Below, in pieces: positions 23,367 to 30,866 of a DNA stretch of 30,866 nt (position 1 is the first letter of the stretch; each line of letters starts with the position of its first letter). The notes under the pieces are model-generated. The model did not search any database and was not told the DNA's origin. It was given only the letters and a program-made list of their open reading frames with translations. Made by a program: the position numbers and the translations under genes. The DNA is from Lachnospiraceae bacterium UBA935 (GTDB lineage Bacteria > Bacillota > Clostridia > Lachnospirales > Lachnospiraceae): positions 1 to 30,866 of the forward strand of contig DBDJ01000003.1 of assembly GCA_002293525.1 (NCBI GenBank), written 5' to 3'.

Positions 23367-24440
23367 ATGAAGAGAATAGGTTTATTGACAAGCGGCGGTG
23401 ACTGCCAAGCTCTAAATGCGGCCATGCGCGGCGTGGTAAAGAGTCTGTCGGTCAGTGGCGAAGATGTGGAAATATACGGGTTTTTGAACGGATATAAAGG
23501 TTTGATCTATGCCAATTTCCGGATGCTGACCGGAGCGGATTTTTCCGGCATCCTGACGAAGGGCGGCACCATCCTCGGCAGTTCCCGGACCCCGTTTAAG
23601 ACCATCAGGGAACCGGATGAGAACGGGCTGGATAAAGTAGAAGCGATGAAACACAACTATCATAAGCTGCGTCTGGACTGTCTGGTCATCCTCGGCGGGA
23701 ACGGCACGCACAAAACTGCCAACCTGTTACGGGAAGAAGGCCTGAACATCGTCACCCTGCCCAAGACAATCGACAACGACCTCTGGGGCACCGACATGAC
23801 CTTCGGCTTTCAGAGTGCGGTCGATATCGCTACCCAGGCGATTGACTGCATCCATACCACGGCGGCTTCCCATGGCCGGGTATTTATCGTGGAGGTAATG
23901 GGCCATAAAGTAGGCTATCTCACCCTCAATGCCGGCATGGCCGGCGGCGCGGACATCATCCTGATCCCGGAGATTCCATACGACATCAACAAAGTAGTAC
24001 TGGCTATCAATGAACGCCACCGGCGCGGCAGCCTTTTTACCATCCTGGCCGTGGCGGAAGGGGCGATATCCAAGGAAGATGCCGCCCTTTCCAAGAAGGA
24101 ACTGAAAGAAAAAATGAAAAGCTATCCTTACCCTTCGGTCTCCTACGAGATCGCCGAGCAGATTACGCAAAAGACCGGACAAGATGTCTGGGTAACGGTG
24201 CCCGGCCATACCCAGCGCGGCGGGAGCCCTTGCCCTTATGACCGGGTATTTGCCAGCCGCTTAGGTTCAGAGGCAGGCCGTCTGATCCTCGACGGCGAAT
24301 ATGGATTTATGGTAGGATATAAGAATCGGGAAGTCGTAAAAGTGCCGTTGGAGGACGTGGCCGGAAAACTAAAATCAGTTTCACCGGATGCCAGCATTGT
24401 CAAAGAGGCTAAGATGCTGGGAATCTGTTTTGGCGACTGA
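23367..24440 (+). CDS. pfkA: 6-phosphofructokinase
   Basis: A 357-residue glycolytic kinase converting fructose-6-phosphate to the 1,6-bisphosphate. The start at 23367 follows GGAGG with nine-base spacing. Family motifs: LLTSGGDCQALNAAMRG, GGTILGSSRT, GGNGTHKTA (110-118), PKTIDND (132-138) and GRVFIVEVMGHKVGYL. The phosphoryl-donor positions are mixed: Gly at the residue that selects ATP in E. coli PfkA but Lys in PKTIDND, as in PPi-dependent and group III ATP enzymes, and GGN where the ATP enzymes have GGD. Donor choice (ATP or PPi) therefore cannot be fixed. It has its own promoter. Confidence 0.93.
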   Translation: MKRIGLLTSGGDCQALNAAMRGVVKSLSVSGEDVEIYGFLNGYKGLIYANFRMLTGADFSGILTKGGTILGSSRTPFKTIREPDENGLDKVEAMKHNYHKLRLDCLVILGGNGTHKTANLLREEGLNIVTLPKTIDNDLWGTDMTFGFQSAVDIATQAIDCIHTTAASHGRVFIVEVMGHKVGYLTLNAGMAGGADIILIPEIPYDINKVVLAINERHRRGSLFTILAVAEGAISKEDAALSKKELKEKMKSYPYPSVSYEIAEQITQKTGQDVWVTVPGHTQRGGSPCPYDRVFASRLGSEAGRLILDGEYGFMVGYKNREVVKVPLEDVAGKLKSVSPDASIVKEAKMLGICFGD

Positions 24441-24489
24441 GCTTGATTTCTGATAATACGGGGAAACGGCATTTTGAAAGGTTGAGGTC

Positions 24490-26112
24490 ATGGAGAGGTC
24501 ATATACAGCGCTATACAGGAAATTCCGCCCCCATCGCTTTGAAGATGTAAAAGGCCAGGAGCCGATCGTAACTACATTAAGAAATCAGATCAAGGCAGGC
24601 CGGATCGGCCATGCATATCTTTTTTGCGGAACCCGAGGAACCGGAAAGACATCCGTTGCCAAGATATTTGCCAAAGCCGCCAATTGTGAACAGCCGGTGG
24701 AAGGGAGCCCCTGCGGGGAATGCGCCATGTGCCGGACGATTGCGGCGGGTGCCAGCATGAATGTGATGGAGATCGATGCCGCGTCCAATAACGGCGTTGA
24801 CAACATCCGTGAGATCGTCGATGAAGTGGCCTATTCGCCAGCAGAAGGAAAATATAAGGTTTATATCATCGATGAAGTCCACATGCTTTCGATCGGAGCT
24901 TTCAACGCCCTGTTAAAGACCTTGGAAGAGCCGCCCGAATACGTGATTTTTATCTTGGCCACGACAGAAGTGCATAAGATACCGGTCACCATTATGTCCC
25001 GGTGCCAGCGCTATGACTTCAAACGCATATCCGTTGAGACGATTTCGGAAGTACTCAAAAAGCTGATGGCCGAGGAACAGATTGAAGCTGAGGAAAAAGC
25101 CATCCTCTATATTGCCAAGTCGGCAGACGGTGCCCTGCGGGATGCCCTGAGCCTGCTGGATCAATGTGTTGCCTTTTATTTTGGACAAAAGCTTACCTAT
25201 GATAAAGTGCTGGAAGTCCTGGGTGCGGTCGATACCGAAGTGTTCAGCCGCTTGTTCCGTGCCAGTCTGGAAGGCAGCGTGACTAGTGCTGTGGAACTTT
25301 TGGAAGAAATCGTGATGCAGGGACGGGAGCTGGGGCAGTTTGTAGTTGATTTCACCTGGTACCTGCGGAACCTTCTGCTGATGAAGACCTCTGACGGCAG
25401 TGAAGACGTAATTGATGCCTCGGCGGAAAATATGGCAAGGTTAAAAGAAGAAGCAAAAATCACTGATGTCAATATTATTATGCGGTATATCCGTATTTTT
25501 TCTGAACTTTCCGGCCAGATCAAATATGCCGCTCAGAAAAGAATCCTGATTGAAATGGCTTTGATCAAGCTGTGCAAGCCCAGTATGGAGACGGATAACC
25601 AATCCCTTCTGGACCGCATCAGGCAGTTGGAAGATAAGATAGAATCCGGCATGCCAGGGCCTTCCGCTCAGGCTGGGGCGGACCGGTTGTCGGGAGGCTA
25701 TGCGGCTTTATCGCCGGAGGGCAATCCCGCCGGTAACAATCCGGCATCTGCGGCAGCGGCTGTCCGGCCGGAATACCCGAAAGCCATACCGGAAGACGTA
25801 GAAAAAGTCGTCAGCAGCTGGCCGGGCATCCTGTCCCGCATCCCGATGCCGATGAAATCTTATCTGAAAGGCGCCCGTTTAAGCCTGAGTGACGACAACA
25901 AGCTGCTGATTGTCGTAGAAGACGGCCTTGCTTCCGACTATATGCTGAAACAGCCAGATCATCAGCAGCAGCTGGAAACGATATTATCCGAAGCAACCGG
26001 AAAAACAATCGCGGTCCATATCCGCAGTATTGAGAGTGACCGCTCTTTTGATGCTAGCTATATCGATTTAAGCAAAATCATCCATATGGATATTGAGGAA
26101 GAGGATGAATGA
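24490..26112 (+). CDS. dnaX: DNA polymerase III subunits gamma and tau
   Basis: A 540-residue clamp-loader ATPase. The N-terminus has YRKFRPHRFEDVKGQ, Walker A CGTRGTGKTS (46-55), a zinc cluster (CEQPVEGSPCGECAMC), Walker B IDEVHMLS and the sensor/arginine-finger region TIMSRCQRYDFKRI. Domain III follows (about 230-365). A Pro/Ala/Gly-rich linker (about 390-430) leads to the tau-specific C-terminal domain. It heads the classic dnaX-ybaB-recR operon. The AAA+ core closely parallels the holB product in this window, as expected for paralogues in one complex. No slippery frameshift site was identified. Confidence 0.96.
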   Translation: MERSYTALYRKFRPHRFEDVKGQEPIVTTLRNQIKAGRIGHAYLFCGTRGTGKTSVAKIFAKAANCEQPVEGSPCGECAMCRTIAAGASMNVMEIDAASNNGVDNIREIVDEVAYSPAEGKYKVYIIDEVHMLSIGAFNALLKTLEEPPEYVIFILATTEVHKIPVTIMSRCQRYDFKRISVETISEVLKKLMAEEQIEAEEKAILYIAKSADGALRDALSLLDQCVAFYFGQKLTYDKVLEVLGAVDTEVFSRLFRASLEGSVTSAVELLEEIVMQGRELGQFVVDFTWYLRNLLLMKTSDGSEDVIDASAENMARLKEEAKITDVNIIMRYIRIFSELSGQIKYAAQKRILIEMALIKLCKPSMETDNQSLLDRIRQLEDKIESGMPGPSAQAGADRLSGGYAALSPEGNPAGNNPASAAAAVRPEYPKAIPEDVEKVVSSWPGILSRIPMPMKSYLKGARLSLSDDNKLLIVVEDGLASDYMLKQPDHQQQLETILSEATGKTIAVHIRSIESDRSFDASYIDLSKIIHMDIEEEDE

Positions 26113-26152
26113 GGGGAAAATAATCTAAATTTTTACCAGAAAGGAAAAAGGA

Positions 26153-26506
26153 ATGGCAAAACGAGGAGGCTTTCCCGGCGGCGGCATGCCGGGCAACATG
26201 AGCAATCTGATGAAACAGGCACAGAGAATGCAGCGTCAGATGGAAGAAAGTCAAAAAGAGCTGGAGACGAAAGAGTTTACGGCCAAGTCAGGCGGCGGTG
26301 CGGTAGAAGTAACCGTTACCGGCAGCAAGGAAATAACCAAAGTCACCTTATCCAAGGATGTCGTTGATCCGGAGGATATCGAGATGCTGGAAGATCTTAT
26401 TATGGCAGCAGCCAATGAAGCGTTACGGCTGGCAGAAACAGCAAATGAGGAAGCAATGAACAAGATGTCAGGCGGCTTGGGAATGGGCGGAGGCCTTCCG
26501 TTCTAA
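26153..26506 (+). CDS. ybaB: YbaB/EbfC family nucleoid-associated protein
   Basis: A 117-residue DNA-binding protein. The N-terminus is Gly/Met-rich (GGFPGGGMPGNMSNLMKQA), followed by a helical stretch (QRMQRQMEESQKELE), then the family core VEVTVTGSKEITKVTLSKDVVDPEDIEMLEDLI. The gene lies between dnaX and recR, its conserved place. Its TAA stop shares bases with the recR ATG (TAATG), so translation is coupled. AAAGGAAAAAGG precedes the ATG. Confidence 0.95.
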   Translation: MAKRGGFPGGGMPGNMSNLMKQAQRMQRQMEESQKELETKEFTAKSGGGAVEVTVTGSKEITKVTLSKDVVDPEDIEMLEDLIMAAANEALRLAETANEEAMNKMSGGLGMGGGLPF

Positions 26507-27102
26507 TGGATTTTTACAGCGGACATATCAATAAACTGATAGATGAATTAGCCAAACTCCCTGGCATCGGTTCCAAATCGGCGGGGCGTTTGGCGTTTCA
26601 TTTGATGGGCTTACCGAAAGAACGGATCGAGAGACTTGCCAAGGCTATTACCGAAGCCAAGGAACATGTCCGCTACTGCGGACAATGCCATACACTGACC
26701 GACCGGGAACTGTGTCCGATCTGTTCCAATCCGAAAAGAGATGCCCGGACGATCATGGTAGTAGAAACGCCGCGGGATCTGGCCGCATATGAGAAAACTG
26801 GCCGTTACGAAGGTGTTTATCATGTCCTGCACGGCGCCATTTCGCCTATGCTCGGCATCGGTCCCGGCGATATCAAATTAAAAGAACTGATTCAGCGGCT
26901 GCAGGATGAGGTGGAGGAAGTGATTATCGCCACCAATTCCAGTCTTGAAGGCGAGACTACGGCGATGTATATCAGCAAGCTGATCAAGCCGAGCGGGATC
27001 CGGGTTACCAGGATTGCCAGCGGCGTCCCGGTGGGCGGCGATCTGGAATATATTGATGAAGTAACGCTCTTGCGTGCTTTGGAAGGAAGAACTGAATTAT
27101 AA
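26506..27102 (+). CDS. recR: recombination mediator protein RecR
   Basis: A 198-residue protein that acts with RecF/RecO to load RecA on gapped DNA. It has the helix-hairpin-helix KLPGIGSKSAGRLAFHL, the zinc finger CGQCHTLTDRELCPIC and a TOPRIM domain with VVETPRDLAAYEKTGRY and NSSLEGETTAMYI. The length is exactly that of the family. It is the third gene of dnaX-ybaB-recR, overlapping ybaB by one base. Confidence 0.97.
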   Translation: MDFYSGHINKLIDELAKLPGIGSKSAGRLAFHLMGLPKERIERLAKAITEAKEHVRYCGQCHTLTDRELCPICSNPKRDARTIMVVETPRDLAAYEKTGRYEGVYHVLHGAISPMLGIGPGDIKLKELIQRLQDEVEEVIIATNSSLEGETTAMYISKLIKPSGIRVTRIASGVPVGGDLEYIDEVTLLRALEGRTEL

Positions 27103-27139
27103 TATTTTATGAGATAAATCTATCGATACGGAGGCGAGT

Positions 27140-28180
27140 ATGAGCGTAGAAAAGAGTTTATTTGGGCAGACCAAAGGTCAGGATGTTTGGCTGTATTCCA
27201 TCAGCAACAGTAATGGAATGCGAGCGGATGTGATAAGTTTGGGGGCAACTTTAGTGAATCTGTATGTACCCGATGCCGAAGGCAACTTGGCCGACGTAGT
27301 AACGGGGTACGATAATGTGGAAGATTATATTGAAATCAGTCCTAATTTCGGCTCCACGGTAGGTCCCAATGCCAACCGCATCGGCAATGCGGCTTTTACC
27401 TTGGAAGGTGTGACGTACAAGCTGGAAGCCAATGCCGGAGTGAACAACCTGCACAGCCATACGACCCAGGGTTATCAGTTGCGTATCTGGGACAGCTGGG
27501 AAAACGGCAACGGGGTCACTTTTGCTTTAACAGACCAAGACGGCAGTATGGGCTTTCCCGGCAACAAAAAAATAACGGTCACTTACTGCCTGACCGAAAA
27601 AAATGAGCTGGTACTAGAGTATTACGGGGAAAGCGACAAAAATACCGTTATTAATCTGACCAACCATGCCTATTTCAACCTGTCCGGGCATCAGAACAAC
27701 AGCATCTACGACCATGTCCTGACGATTCATGCCAGCCGCTATACCCCTGTCGTGGAGGGTTTTATACCGACTGGAGAATTAGCGGCGGTTGCGGGCACAC
27801 CGATGGATTTTACGGAGCCAAGGAGAATAGGCGACAGGATTGACGATGATTTTGAGCAGCTTAATTTGGGTCTGGGTTATGACCATAACTGGGTGGTCGA
27901 CGGTGCGGACGGAACCCTTAGGGAGATTGCCAGATTACATGATCCCCAGTCGGGAAGATGTATGGTGACCTATAGTAATTTACCAGGTGTGCAGTTCTAT
28001 GCCGGCAATATGATTCAAGAGCATCAAGGAAAAGGGAATGCCACATATAATAGACGGTGTTCGCTTTGTCTGGAAACCCAGTATTTTCCGGATTCTGTCA
28101 ATCAGCCGCAGTTTCCGTCCGCGATCTTTGGTCCCGGCCGGCCTTATCGTTCCACGACAGTTTATCGTTTTGAAGCATGA
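27140..28180 (+). CDS. galM: aldose 1-epimerase (galactose mutarotase)
   Basis: A 346-residue cytosolic enzyme interconverting alpha and beta anomers of glucose or galactose. Family landmarks are YIEISPNFGSTVGPNANRI, the catalytic histidine in NLTNHAYFNLSGH, YDHNWVV and the catalytic glutamate in LCLETQYFPDSVNQP. CGGAGG precedes the ATG. It lies 37 bases after recR on the same strand but no galactose genes are nearby, so it is a general mutarotase or was joined to the recR operon by chance. Confidence 0.93.
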   Translation: MSVEKSLFGQTKGQDVWLYSISNSNGMRADVISLGATLVNLYVPDAEGNLADVVTGYDNVEDYIEISPNFGSTVGPNANRIGNAAFTLEGVTYKLEANAGVNNLHSHTTQGYQLRIWDSWENGNGVTFALTDQDGSMGFPGNKKITVTYCLTEKNELVLEYYGESDKNTVINLTNHAYFNLSGHQNNSIYDHVLTIHASRYTPVVEGFIPTGELAAVAGTPMDFTEPRRIGDRIDDDFEQLNLGLGYDHNWVVDGADGTLREIARLHDPQSGRCMVTYSNLPGVQFYAGNMIQEHQGKGNATYNRRCSLCLETQYFPDSVNQPQFPSAIFGPGRPYRSTTVYRFEA

Positions 28181-28345
28181 AAGTCTTTTTTCTGTCATAA
28201 AAAGGCACAAAATTTGTTATAAGCCTGTCCTGTTTCGACGAGATTACGGTATGATATATGTTATGATACAAATGTTACTGTGGAATACCATTGATGACTC
28301 GTTTGGGGTTGATCAGTAACAAATAACATAGAGTCGGAGGGGATG

Positions 28346-28924
28346 ATGGAACAGATATTTATTGAAGACTATGTCATTACTTTTTTAAAAAAGATAAAAA
28401 CAGAAGCCAATCAGCCAATAAGACTGTCTCTGTTTGGTCATACGGAAAAGATCGGTGATGATAAACATATTTTTGTTTATGGTGCCGCCTGTAAGGAAGA
28501 AGGCCGCACCGCAGAGGAAACCGGCCGGGAATATTTTGCCGGGCACTCCTTTTTGGGTTTTGTCCATGTAAATAACAGTGAAAATAAAGGTCCTTCAAAG
28601 TATAGTATTTTCTTTGAGGCTAATGAAGCGATGCAGGACTATATGCTGTTTTACACGAAGGGAATTGCCGCTGATAGAAAACCTTCTTCCGGTAAACAAA
28701 TCACGGCGGCGGAATATGAGAAAAACGGCGTGGAAATACTCGTCGATAAAACTAAGAAACCCGGCATTCATCAAGCTATCCTTAATAAGATCAAGATGCT
28801 GCTATTGGGACTCTTTTGCTTTATATTGGCCATTATAATCGGTACGATAAATGACTATGGCAAAATGTACGGATTAACGCAAGCTACCAGAGAGGTAATG
28901 GTATTTATTGAAGAAACAGGGTGA
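28346..28924 (+). CDS. membrane-anchored protein of unknown function
   Basis: Not confidently recognised. Of two adjacent ATGs, 28346 is preferred because GGAGG is then five bases upstream. The 192-residue product has a soluble N-terminal domain (about 1-145) and a transmembrane helix (about 147-165, MLLLGLFCFILAIIIGTI) near the C-terminus. The soluble part alternates strands and helices; LGFVHVN followed by YSIFFEANEAMQDY faintly recalls a JAB/MPN fold that has lost its metal motif, a guess only. It is close to the DUF5711-type gene and likely shares its transcript. Confidence 0.7.
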   Translation: MEQIFIEDYVITFLKKIKTEANQPIRLSLFGHTEKIGDDKHIFVYGAACKEEGRTAEETGREYFAGHSFLGFVHVNNSENKGPSKYSIFFEANEAMQDYMLFYTKGIAADRKPSSGKQITAAEYEKNGVEILVDKTKKPGIHQAILNKIKMLLLGLFCFILAIIIGTINDYGKMYGLTQATREVMVFIEETG

Positions 28925-28949
28925 AATGTCCCCATATGGAGTGAGAAGC

Positions 28950-30149
28950 ATGTCCAACATAAGAGATTATATGAAGGCTAAAGAAAAACGCCAGAGCGAG
29001 TCCCCCAAAATAAACTATAAAGAGAGAATCAGAGGACACAAGCTAACGGTTTTTTACCGTGCGGCACTGGTATTGCTTCTGACAGGCGGAATCCTCTTGG
29101 CATTTTATGTACAATGGCGCGACCGGATATATGCCGAAAGCGCCATTACGGCATCAGCCGCGATCAGTACGTCGCAGGGGGCACTGGTTAAAAATCTGGG
29201 CGGAAACATCCTTCATTACAGTAAGGACGGCATCAGCTGTACCAATCCGAAGGGAGTAGCTGTCTGGAACCAGACCTATGAGATGCAGAATCCGATGGTT
29301 GCTGTCTGTCAGGATGTGGCAGCCGTCGGGGACTATAATGGAAGTATCATCTATGTTATGAATGCGGAGGGTAAACTGGGGGAGATCAATACGAATCTGC
29401 CGATCCGTTTTTTTGATGTCGCAGCTAACGGTGTCGTAGTTACCGTCCTGGATGACGGTGAGATCACCTGGATTGAATTGTATTCGGCGCTGGGCGAACA
29501 GATCGCATACAACAGCACTACCATGAATGAGTCCGGTTACCCGGTCAGTGTGAGCATATCACCAAACGGGAAACTGGTGGGAGTTTCCTATTTATATGTG
29601 GACAGCGGGGAGATGCAGACCACCGTAGCTTTTTATAACTATGGGCCGGTTGGGCGGAATGCCGGTAATTACATGAGCTTTTATAATTATCGGGATACCG
29701 TAGTGCCGCATCTGCAGTTTATGAATAACGATACCGCTTTCGGGATTTCAGATGACCGCATCGTATTTTTCAGCGGGAGCGAAAAGCCGCTGTTTATCAA
29801 TACCAGCCTGCTGGATGAAAAAGTGTTGAGCGTGTATAATAATGAGGATTATGTCGGCCTGGTGTTTCGCAATACATCAGGGGAAACCATGTACAGGCTG
29901 GATGTGTATGATAAAAAGGGTGGCCTGGTGACTTCAAAAATATTTGATTTTGATTATACCGAGATTATTTTTGAGAGAGACCGGTTTATTATCTACAATG
30001 ATCTGAACTGCATGATCTGCACGATAAGCGGAACGGAAAAGTTTAACGGCATGTTGAGTAAGACCACAGCACTGATCATACCGACAGAGTCGATCAATCG
30101 ATACATTTCGGTGACGGCTGATTCCATTGATTCGCTGGAACTAAGATAA
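28950..30149 (+). CDS. DUF5711-type membrane-anchored propeller-like protein
   Basis: The start at 28950 (MSNIRDYMKAKEKRQ) is chosen because GGAGTGA lies upstream; frames from 28908 or 28926 are possible but weaker. The 399-residue protein has a basic cytoplasmic N-terminus and one membrane helix (about 34-53, AALVLLLTGGILLAFYVQW). A large extracellular domain of repeated strand motifs such as GVAVWNQTYEM, AAVGDYNGSIIYVMN and VSISPNGKLVGVSYL looks like a WD/PQQ-type beta propeller. It resembles the DUF5711 family of clostridia, whose role is unknown. A CvpA-family gene follows 36 bases downstream. Confidence 0.78.
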   Translation: MSNIRDYMKAKEKRQSESPKINYKERIRGHKLTVFYRAALVLLLTGGILLAFYVQWRDRIYAESAITASAAISTSQGALVKNLGGNILHYSKDGISCTNPKGVAVWNQTYEMQNPMVAVCQDVAAVGDYNGSIIYVMNAEGKLGEINTNLPIRFFDVAANGVVVTVLDDGEITWIELYSALGEQIAYNSTTMNESGYPVSVSISPNGKLVGVSYLYVDSGEMQTTVAFYNYGPVGRNAGNYMSFYNYRDTVVPHLQFMNNDTAFGISDDRIVFFSGSEKPLFINTSLLDEKVLSVYNNEDYVGLVFRNTSGETMYRLDVYDKKGGLVTSKIFDFDYTEIIFERDRFIIYNDLNCMICTISGTEKFNGMLSKTTALIIPTESINRYISVTADSIDSLELR

Positions 30150-30185
30150 GGTCATGTTATCTTCAAAAGAAAAGGGAGTAGTGAA

Positions 30186-30575
30186 ATGTATTATGTTGCA
30201 GTGGGGGTTATTGTATTAATTTTCATATGGCGTATCAGGACGGGATTTAAAAAAGGAATGGTCGGGGAAATTATTTCTTTGATCTCTATGGTGATAGCCG
30301 GATTATGCCTGGCACTGATCCTGACAGCGATTGATAGCTATGTGGAGGAACAGATTACAAAAGTAATTCAGGCAGTTATTTCCCTGTTTGTCTTATGCCT
30401 GCTCTATAAGATCGTCAGTGTCTTATTTACCTCCCTGAAATTGATTTCTAATCTTCCCATTATAAAAGGTCTGAATGCATTACTGGGGGCAGTATTGGGG
30501 GCCGCCGAGGCGGTAGTGATTGTGGCAATTGCGGTTCGATTATTGAAATATTTCAGCATATCGTTGCTTTCGTGA
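30186..30575 (+). CDS. CvpA family membrane protein
   Basis: A 129-residue protein with about four hydrophobic helices. It starts YYVAVGVIVLIFIWRIRTGFKKGMVGEIISLI, read in part, matching the CvpA/colicin V production family (RGxKkGfv-type motif after helix one). The C-terminus has NLPIIKGLNALLGAVLGAAEA, also characteristic. It is shorter than many CvpA proteins. GGGAG precedes the ATG. CvpA is linked to envelope homeostasis in other bacteria; the role here is unknown. A terminator follows. Confidence 0.82.
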   Translation: MYYVAVGVIVLIFIWRIRTGFKKGMVGEIISLISMVIAGLCLALILTAIDSYVEEQITKVIQAVISLFVLCLLYKIVSVLFTSLKLISNLPIIKGLNALLGAVLGAAEAVVIVAIAVRLLKYFSISLLS

Positions 30576-30595
30576 TTGTTTAAAGTGTTTAGAAT

Positions 30596-30622
30596 ACCTG
30601 ACGGGGTTTGTCGGGTTCTTTT
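30596..30622 (+). terminator. intrinsic terminator after the CvpA-family gene
   Basis: ACCTGAC (30596-30602) and GTCGGGT (30610-30616) form a 7-bp stem with one G-T pair and a 7-base loop, followed by TCTTTT. It ends the three-gene operon starting at 28346. Confidence 0.7.
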
Positions 30623-30773
30623 AGATTAGTAAGGATTGGTTTAAGTTCGCTTTTGATTAACTTGGAGAAAGCCCTTTAGATTTGGCGAGAAGCTATCAAT
30701 CCTCAAAAATTGTGGAATTTTTAAGTCAATATGAATTAAATAATTATTAGGGGGATAAATTGTAAAAAAACCG

Positions 30774-30802
30774 TTGACAATATGGGCACTATCTGATATT
30801 AT
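30774..30802 (+). promoter_or_regulatory. strong promoter with no ORF behind it, possibly for an rRNA operon
   Basis: A perfect TTGACA (30774-30779), a 17-base spacer and TATTAT (30797-30802). Downstream there is a hairpin TCGCAC/GTGCGA (30810-30815, 30834-30839) and then CACCTTGACAAATAAATAG, reminiscent of leader sequence before 16S rRNA in clostridia. No reading frame starts before the window ends. The promoter is clear; the rRNA link is inference. Confidence 0.7.
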
Positions 30803-30866
30803 ATGAAAGTCGCACACCTGCTAAATGATGCAAGTGCGAGTAAAGCACCTTGACAAATAAATAGTA

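Overview
The window reads as chromosomal DNA of a spore-forming, low-to-moderate GC Clostridia, most like the Lachnospiraceae. This rests on dipicolinate synthase (dpaA, dpaB) and spore maturation genes (spmA, spmB), strong GGAGG-type ribosome binding sites, sigma-A promoters of the TTGACA-N17-TATAAT type, and a yaaO-tmk/gmk-like-yaaR-holB-ricT-trmN locus laid out as in Bacillus/Clostridia. The family assignment is inference; no rRNA gene lies inside the window.

Layout. (1) 185-672: five tRNA genes on the + strand (Asp-GTC, Val-TAC, Tyr-GTA, initiator Met-CAT, Phe-GAA). (2) 747-1778 (-): a 2-keto-3-deoxygluconate kinase with its own promoter, followed by about 620 bases of AT-rich DNA with a decayed coding remnant and an 18-bp tandem repeat. 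(3) 2405-5117: a small unknown protein, a long hairpin, a lipoprotein, an AzlC/AzlD branched-chain amino acid exporter pair and an HD-domain protein. (4) 5132-10598: an Orn/Lys/Arg decarboxylase, a guanylate-kinase-like protein, YaaR, HolB, RicT/YaaT and a TrmN6-type methyltransferase. (5) 10714-11097: acpP with a near-consensus promoter and a terminator-like inverted repeat. (6) 11211-14586 (-): dpaA-dpaB followed by an asparagine-synthetase-like gene whose catalytic Cys2 is Ser, behind a candidate sigma-K promoter. (7) 14714-16993: a small unknown gene (-), a heavily structured intergenic region and malQ (+). (8) 17130-18381: spmA (+) and spmB (-), facing each other instead of forming the usual operon. 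(9) 18506-19578 (-): an exosortase-K-like protease with a short, possibly truncated partner carrying a C-terminal anchor. (10) 19709-22995: a hybrid histidine kinase with receiver and HPt domains plus a two-domain response regulator. The end of the latter runs into the opposite-strand tRNA-Ser(CGA) gene and its terminator. (11) 23301-28180: pfkA, then dnaX-ybaB-recR, then galM. (12) 28346-30575: an unknown membrane-anchored protein, a DUF5711-type propeller-like protein and a CvpA-family protein. After these come a terminator and a strong promoter with no ORF behind it, possibly the leader of an rRNA operon that starts past the window edge.

How the parts work together. Three loci serve sporulation: DpaAB makes dipicolinic acid, SpmA/SpmB support spore core dehydration, and the RicT locus is tied to sporulation and RNA maturation in Bacillus. 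DNA replication and repair are represented by holB, dnaX, ybaB and recR. Carbon metabolism is represented by kdgK, malQ, pfkA and galM.

The least ordinary features are the exosortase with its anchor-bearing partner next to a phosphorelay, the Cys2-to-Ser asparagine synthetase in a dpa operon, the convergent spmA/spmB, the response regulator C-terminus built from a tRNA terminator, and a tandem repeat that leaves yaaR and holB in one frame separated only by a TAG codon. I found no CRISPR array, complete transposase or prophage gene.
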